A stretch of 64,000 nucleotides of DNA from CAXXOK01 sp963675365 (lineage in GTDB: Bacteria; Bacillota; Clostridia; Christensenellales; Aristaeellaceae). The stretch's first letter is position 1. Each line of letters opens with the position of its first letter. The notes beneath the pieces were generated by a model that saw only the letters and a program-made list of their open reading frames with translations, did no database searches and had not been told where the DNA came from. Below, one piece after another: positions 59,058-64,000 of the stretch. A program made the position numbers and the translations under genes. The stretch covers positions 744,001 through 808,000 of the forward strand of contig CAXXVA010000003.1 of assembly GCA_963675365.2 (NCBI GenBank), in the 5' to 3' direction.

Positions 59058-60542
59058 TTACTCGGCGCTGCGGCTGCCGGGTTTGCGGGATACTGCAGCC
59101 TTGCGGAGTGTGAATTCAAATGCCGCGCCCTTGGGCATAGGCATCAGGCGAATCGACTGTCCATGCATTTCGATGATGCGCTTGCAGATACTCAGACCCA
59201 GCCCCGTACCAGAATCCTTGCCGATGGTGTGCGCCTTGTCGGATTTATAAAAGCGCTCAAATACGTGCGGCTGGTCTTCCGGCAGGATGGCAGCTCCGTC
59301 GTTGATCACCGAAACCGTTACTATATCATGCACTATCGTCGTGCGAATTGTCAAGTTTCCGCCGTTGTGCAGGAACTTGATCGCGTTGTCCGTGATGTTG
59401 AAGATCACCTGTTCGATTCTCGCCTGGTCCGCAATCACGAAACACGGTTCATCAGAGAAATCCAGGTGCAGGTGAATCTGTTTTTTATCGATATCGTTCA
59501 TTCGTCCGATCAGCACCCGGCGGATGGACTCGTGAATATCGTATTCCTGCTGGTCAAGCGTCGCTACGCCGTCTTCCATGCGGGAGAGCTCCAGCAGGTC
59601 GGTGATCAGCCGCTGCATGCGCGTGGTTTCACCGGACACGATATGCAGGTATTTTGGGTAGTCCTCTACGGGGATGGTGCCGTCGAGCATGCCGTCCACA
59701 TAGCCATGGATCGAGGTGATGGGGGAACGGAGCTCGTGGCTGACGTTGCCGACAAATTCCCTGCGGTTGTCTTCGATCGTGTTGAGTTTGCTGGCCATGA
59801 TGTTGAAAGAATTGGCAAGGTTATCCACCTCGTAGAAGCCGGATACGTCTGTGCGGACGGAAAAATCGCCCTGGCTCATGGTTTCGGCGGCCTTGGTCAT
59901 CGTGGTCAGAGGTTTGACGATGCTGCGGGTGAAGAATACTGCGAATACCAGCGCGAGCACCGCCGCGATGAGGAAACCAAGCACGATCTGGATCAGGATA
60001 TCCCGGTATTCCGTTTCGATGATCTGTGCCCCGGAATGGATGAACACCGCGCCCAGCACGCTTTGGTTTTCCGTCATCGGTACCGCGACGGTGAATACGG
60101 TCCCGTCCGCTTCGTTGACGATTTTGGTAATGACCTCGTTGCCGGACAGCACTTCGCGCAGCGCGTCGCGGATATCGTTGACGGTCAGGTCTGAAACGGT
60201 ATTGGGGCTTTGCACCAGTATTTTGCTTACATTTTTCAGGACGCGTCCGTTGCGGTCGACGATCAGGATATACGCGTCGTAATCCTTGTACACCTGGTTG
60301 GCCTTCCACTGCAAATACTGCGAAAAGGAGGTCTCCACGTCCAGATACTGGTTAAGCTTGGCATCGGTCTCCTGGCTGACCAGATGCGCGATCTCGCGCG
60401 CCTGCAAAAGCAGATGCTCCATCCGGCTTTCAATCATGTTGTTGCGAATCGTATATGCGGAAAAACCCGCGCCGATCAGCACGACGACCAGCACGATAAC
60501 AAGCAGAATCAGAAACAATTTGGAAAATAACCCGTTAAACAT
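59058..60542 (-). CDS. Sensor histidine kinase (HAMP, HisKA, HATPase_c)
   Basis: The 494-residue membrane kinase has a transmembrane helix near 8-30, an extracytoplasmic sensor domain (about 35-175) and a second helix near 178-200. A HAMP domain and the phospho-acceptor H-box FVGNVSHELRSPITSIHG near 262 follow. The ATP domain has DNAIKF and the G-box DSGTGLGLSICKRI. The ATG at 60542 follows AAGGTG by six bases. Its response regulator gene is immediately upstream, 45 bp away. The stimulus is unknown; cell-wall sensing kinases share this plan. Confidence 0.95.
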   Translation of the reverse strand: MFNGLFSKLFLILLVIVLVVVLIGAGFSAYTIRNNMIESRMEHLLLQAREIAHLVSQETDAKLNQYLDVETSFSQYLQWKANQVYKDYDAYILIVDRNGRVLKNVSKILVQSPNTVSDLTVNDIRDALREVLSGNEVITKIVNEADGTVFTVAVPMTENQSVLGAVFIHSGAQIIETEYRDILIQIVLGFLIAAVLALVFAVFFTRSIVKPLTTMTKAAETMSQGDFSVRTDVSGFYEVDNLANSFNIMASKLNTIEDNRREFVGNVSHELRSPITSIHGYVDGMLDGTIPVEDYPKYLHIVSGETTRMQRLITDLLELSRMEDGVATLDQQEYDIHESIRRVLIGRMNDIDKKQIHLHLDFSDEPCFVIADQARIEQVIFNITDNAIKFLHNGGNLTIRTTIVHDIVTVSVINDGAAILPEDQPHVFERFYKSDKAHTIGKDSGTGLGLSICKRIIEMHGQSIRLMPMPKGAAFEFTLRKAAVSRKPGSRSAE

Positions 60543-60587
60543 TGATTTCACCTTGAAACTTGGAAATAGTCGTAGGATCTCAGCTTT

Positions 60588-61286
60588 CTACCGTTTGATC
60601 TCGAATTTATACCCGACGCGCCACACCGTGTGAATTTCCCAGCCGTATTCCTCGCAGCCGACCAGTTTCTCCCGCAGGCGCTTGACGTGTACGTCCACGG
60701 TGCGGCTGTCGCCGTAGAAATCAAAGCCCCATACGCGCTGGAGAAGCTGTTCTCTGGTGAACACCATGTTGGGGTGCGACGCCAGGTAATGCAAAAGCTC
60801 CAGTTCTTTGGGCGGCATATCCACAGGCTTGTCCTCAAAGGTCACCTCGTAGCTTTGCAGGCTGATGGTGAGCTTTGGAAACTGCAGAAGATCGGTTTCT
60901 TCCTTGGTGTCCTCGCTGTCGCGGGTACGCCGCAGCACGGCTTTGACGCGCGCGACGAGTTCCTTATTCTTAAAGGGTTTGGTGATATAGTCGTCGGCGC
61001 CGAGCTCAAGACCCAGTACCTTATCGAAGGTCTCGTCCTTTGCGGTCAGCATGATCACGGGCGTTTTGCTGGTCTTGCGAATCTCACGCAGTACATCCAG
61101 CCCGTCGATGCCGGGAAGCATGATGTCCAAAAGCACCAGCGAAGGGGAATATTGCTTGAACGCCGCAACGCCTTCGTCGCCCCGCGAAGCCTCGTACACC
61201 TGATAGCCTTCCTTTTCCAAATACAGGCGGATCAGGTGGCTTACGTTCTGATCGTCGTCGATCAGCAGAATGGATTGCGTATCCAT
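60588..61286 (-). CDS. OmpR/PhoB-type response regulator
   Basis: The 232-residue regulator has a receiver domain with the acidic pocket (LLIDDDQN), the phospho-accepting Asp in LVLLDIMLPG near residue 54, and the Lys in MLTAKDE. A winged-helix DNA-binding domain follows (about 130-230) with LELLHYLASHPN and YGDSRTVDVHVKRLREKL. It is paired with the histidine kinase downstream. AAAAGGAG precedes the ATG. Confidence 0.96.
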   Translation of the reverse strand: MDTQSILLIDDDQNVSHLIRLYLEKEGYQVYEASRGDEGVAAFKQYSPSLVLLDIMLPGIDGLDVLREIRKTSKTPVIMLTAKDETFDKVLGLELGADDYITKPFKNKELVARVKAVLRRTRDSEDTKEETDLLQFPKLTISLQSYEVTFEDKPVDMPPKELELLHYLASHPNMVFTREQLLQRVWGFDFYGDSRTVDVHVKRLREKLVGCEEYGWEIHTVWRVGYKFEIKR

Positions 61287-61314
61287 ATTCGATACTCCTT
61301 TTCCATTGCTTCGG

Positions 61315-63669
61315 TCATTTGAGGGTTACCACAGTCACGCCGTCTTCTCCTTCACCGTAAACGCCGAGACGGTAACTTTTTACATTCATGTGAGATTTCA
61401 AATGGCGCTGAACGCCCGCACGCAGAACGCCGGTGCCCTTGCCGTGGATGATGTTAACCTCGTGCATGCCCGCGAGCATCGCTTCGTCGAGGTAACGGTC
61501 GACCTCCGGCAGAGCTTCATCCACCGCCTGGCCGCGTATATCGAGCTCCAGGGGCACGTTGCGTGTCAGCGCGCCGGTTCTGGCGCTGACGTTTGATTTC
61601 TTGACGGGCTTGGGTTCCAGAACGCGGAGTTGGCTTAGGTGCGCTTTCACCTTCAGGATGCCCGCCTGGATTTCCACCTCGCCTTTGGAGTTGGGGAGGT
61701 TTAAAACGGTGCCCTTGGTATTGAGGTGTACGATCTCCACATGTTCGCCGACACGGACGGTTTTGGGCGCGTTATGTCTGGATTCCGACTTTTTGGATAG
61801 CTCCTCGCTCAGAGAATCGATACCGTCGTTGAGGCGTTTCCGCAGGGCGATGGCCTCTGCGTCCGGCGCGGACGCGTTCTTGCGCATTTTTTTCAGATCG
61901 GCAAGTACGGTTTCGGCTTCCCGGCGCGCGTTTTCCAGAATGCGTTTGGCGTCGTCCTTGGCGCGGCGGATGTTTTCATTGCGTTTGTTTTCGATTTCAT
62001 TGCGAAGCTTCTCCGCCTCGTCGCGAAGGCGTATGGTTTCCTGCCGGGTCGTTTCGGCGATCACGCGTTCCTTTTCAGCGATGCCGCGGTGGTATTCGGC
62101 ATTGGCGATGACGTCCTCAAAGCGGACGTCGTTTTTGGACAGCAATTCCTTCGCTTCCTGAATCAGCTCCGGGCTTAAGCCGAGCTTGGAACTGATCTCA
62201 AAGGCGTTGGATTTGCCGGGGATACCGATGGACAGGCGGTAGGTAGGCCGCAGGGTTTCGATATCGAACTCCACGCTTGCGTTTTCCGCGCCATCGGTGG
62301 TCATGGCGAACACCTTCAGTTCGCTGTAATGCGTGGTTGCGAGCGTGCGGATGCCTCGATCCAGCATGTATAAAAGGATCGTCTGCGCCAGCGCCGCGCC
62401 CTCCGTGGGGTCGGTCCCCGCGCCAAGCTCGTCAAACAGGGTCAGGTCGTTTGATTGCACTTGGGATAGAATCTCCACGATATTCTTCATATGGCCGGAA
62501 AACGTGGACAGCGACTGCTCGATGGACTGCTCGTCGCCGATATCGGCGTAAACGTGATCAAATACCGCAAGCTCCGTGCCAAACTCGGCGGGTACGTGCA
62601 GGCCGGCCTGCATCATCAACGTGAACAGGCCGACGGTTTTCAGCGTCACGGTCTTGCCGCCGGTGTTTGGGCCGGTGATGACAAGTGTGGTGAACTGCTT
62701 TCCGATATGGATATTGCAGGGCACGACGGTTTGCGGGTCCAGCAGCGGGTGCCGGCCCCGAATAATGTTGATATACCCGTTTCCGTTGATTTTCGGTTCG
62801 ACCGCATCCATGCTCCTGGCGAGTACCGCTTTGGCAAAGGCGAAGTCGAGCTTAGCCAGAATGTCGATATTGCTGGTCAGCTCGTCGGCGGCCGCGCCGA
62901 CCTGATCGGAGAGCGCCTGCAGGATGCGCTCGATTTCCTTTTTCTCCTGCGCCTGGAGCTGCTTTAAATCGTTGCCAAGCTCTACCACGCTCATCGGCTC
63001 GATAAACAGCGTTGCGCCTGTCGAGCTCTGGTCGTGTACCAGGCCGGGGACACTTCCACGGTATTCGGCCTTGACCGGCACGCAGTAGCGGCCGTTGCGC
63101 ACGGTGATGATCGCTTCCTGCAGGAACTTGGCGTAGCCCGAACCGCGGATGATGGAATTGAGCTTATCGCGCACGCGGTCGCTGACGACGCGCATTTTTT
63201 TGCGAATCTGCGAAAGCTCCGCCGACGCGCGGTCTGCGATTTCCTCGTCGCCGAGAATCGCGCCTGTGATCTCCTGCTCCAGCGCCTGGATGACGGTGAT
63301 CAGCGAGGCGAGGGAGGATAGGATCGGCGTACGGGTATCGTCCTTCAAAAGCATCGCGCGGGCCGCTCTGGCGGCCGCCATGCAGCCCGCGACGTTTAAC
63401 AGTGATCTGGGGGAAAGCATGGCGCCTTTGCGGGCCATGGAAAGCTCGTCCGAAACGTCTTCAAACGAATGAATCGGGTTGCCGCCCGTATAGGCGGCCT
63501 GCGTAACCGCCTCCTGCGTTTCGTCTAAGGCGTGCTGGACCTGATCAAAATCTGCTTCTGGCGTCAGGCGCAGGCAAAGCGCCTCGCCCAGCGGCGTTAC
63601 GCTGCCGGCGGCAAGCTTTTCTCTGATTTTGTCAAATTCCAGCACACGAAACTCACGCTTGATCTTCAT
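61315..63669 (-). CDS. mutS2: MutS2 endonuclease
   Basis: The 784-residue protein has a MutS core with Walker A GPNTGGKTVTLKTVG near residue 330 and Walker B LFDELGAGTDPTEG. The mismatch-recognition domain of MutS1 is missing. A long Glu/Arg/Lys-rich coiled coil spans about 515-610. The C-terminal Smr nuclease domain has ELDIRGQAVDEAL and NIIHGKGTGVLR. MutS2 suppresses recombination and takes part in ribosome rescue in Firmicutes. AAAGGAG precedes the ATG. Confidence 0.97.
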   Translation of the reverse strand: MKIKREFRVLEFDKIREKLAAGSVTPLGEALCLRLTPEADFDQVQHALDETQEAVTQAAYTGGNPIHSFEDVSDELSMARKGAMLSPRSLLNVAGCMAAARAARAMLLKDDTRTPILSSLASLITVIQALEQEITGAILGDEEIADRASAELSQIRKKMRVVSDRVRDKLNSIIRGSGYAKFLQEAIITVRNGRYCVPVKAEYRGSVPGLVHDQSSTGATLFIEPMSVVELGNDLKQLQAQEKKEIERILQALSDQVGAAADELTSNIDILAKLDFAFAKAVLARSMDAVEPKINGNGYINIIRGRHPLLDPQTVVPCNIHIGKQFTTLVITGPNTGGKTVTLKTVGLFTLMMQAGLHVPAEFGTELAVFDHVYADIGDEQSIEQSLSTFSGHMKNIVEILSQVQSNDLTLFDELGAGTDPTEGAALAQTILLYMLDRGIRTLATTHYSELKVFAMTTDGAENASVEFDIETLRPTYRLSIGIPGKSNAFEISSKLGLSPELIQEAKELLSKNDVRFEDVIANAEYHRGIAEKERVIAETTRQETIRLRDEAEKLRNEIENKRNENIRRAKDDAKRILENARREAETVLADLKKMRKNASAPDAEAIALRKRLNDGIDSLSEELSKKSESRHNAPKTVRVGEHVEIVHLNTKGTVLNLPNSKGEVEIQAGILKVKAHLSQLRVLEPKPVKKSNVSARTGALTRNVPLELDIRGQAVDEALPEVDRYLDEAMLAGMHEVNIIHGKGTGVLRAGVQRHLKSHMNVKSYRLGVYGEGEDGVTVVTLK

Positions 63670-63687
63670 GTACTGCTCCTTTAAAAC

Positions 63688-64000
63688 TTAAAGTTTGGTA
63701 AACGGATATTCCTCCCCGAACGTTTCCACGCGGATGGACTCGATAACCTGCGGGGTTTGGGGCTTATCGCGGAAATCCGTCGGTGAACTGACGATGCGGT
63801 CGGCTGTATCGATGCCTTCAAGCACCTTGCCGAACGCAGCGTACGAGCCGTCCAAATGGGGGCTGTCGCTCGTCATGACAAAAAACTGGGAACCAGCGCT
63901 GTCCATCGCGGAACTGCGCGCCATGCTGAGCACACCTTTGGTGTGTTTGATTGCGTTTGGATGGCCGTTGTGCACAAACTCACCCTTGATGGCATAGCCG
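63688..64000 (-). CDS. Cyclophilin-type peptidyl-prolyl isomerase, C-terminal part
   Basis: The frame runs off the right edge; the visible ~104 residues are the C-terminal part. Cyclophilin landmarks are GVLSMARSSAMDSAGSQFFV, DGSYAAFGKV and a closing IESIRVETFG strand. The family catalyses proline cis-trans isomerisation. The N-terminus, and thus any signal peptide, is outside the window. The stop lies 18 bp upstream of the mutS2 start on the same strand. Confidence 0.92.
   Translation of the reverse strand, partial: GYAIKGEFVHNGHPNAIKHTKGVLSMARSSAMDSAGSQFFVMTSDSPHLDGSYAAFGKVLEGIDTADRIVSSPTDFRDKPQTPQVIESIRVETFGEEYPFTKL

Overview
The window looks like a chromosome segment of an uncultured Clostridia-type Bacillota. 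The flanks are GC-rich, with strong Shine-Dalgarno sequences and many TTG or GTG starts. Gene orders are typical of Firmicutes: nadD-yqeK-rsfS, ruvC-ruvA-ruvB-queA, dxs-tlyA-nadK-argR-recN and phoH-pgpH-ybeY-cdd-era. Other typical content is an ECF vitamin transporter with coaX, and a SpoVK/CbxX-type ATPase. I cannot name the species.

Layout. 1-1203 is the 3' end of an SNF2 helicase. 1.3-9.1 kb holds a secreted SH3/peptidoglycan-binding protein, rsfS, a fused nadD-yqeK, and an operon of ECF S component, coaX, hom and plsY. 9.1-14.3 kb holds queA-ruvBAC (minus), yigZ and a DUF3048 protein. 14.5-18.2 kb is a wall-precursor operon (hydrolase, membrane-anchored Mur ligase, Ddl) that runs straight into dxs, tlyA, nadK, argR and recN. 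The nadK-argR-recN part has its own promoter with an ArgR-box palindrome in the spacer. 24-30 kb is era, a ybeY-cdd fusion, pgpH, phoH and a CbxX-type ATPase, all on minus. 30-36 kb holds a dCMP-deaminase-type enzyme, a DUF6062 protein, an amidohydrolase, a GH65 phosphorylase and a class B-type sortase.

At 36.33 kb a tRNA-Val(GAC) gene is the entry point of an AT-rich integrated element of about 12.8 kb (36360-49191). It is bounded by a perfect 47-bp direct repeat of the tRNA 3' end. Its minus-strand mobility module (integrase, excisionase-like, winged-helix Rep-like and zinc-finger ORFs) has seven in-frame TAG codons and no internal TAA or TGA. Three of them sit as ATG-NNN-TAG just after the start. 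Plus-strand cargo genes lack internal ambers. Cargo includes a serine recombinase and XRE regulator (minus), a sortase-type surface protein, a metallophosphoesterase, and a HEPN / membrane-anchored Mrr nuclease pair that looks like a defence cassette.

Downstream, 49.3-57.6 kb is a coherent cell-surface export locus. It contains a SipW-type signal peptidase, an ABC-ATPase-like protein that has lost all nucleotide-binding motifs, and a permease fused to a peptidase-like domain without the catalytic residues. Four short TasA/camelysin-like secreted proteins follow, then an 865-residue protein with three beta-rich repeats on Pro/Thr spacers. A structured leader RNA sits in front of the first secreted protein. 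The window ends with an MBL hydrolase, aroK, a histidine kinase/response regulator pair, mutS2 and a partial cyclophilin, all on minus.
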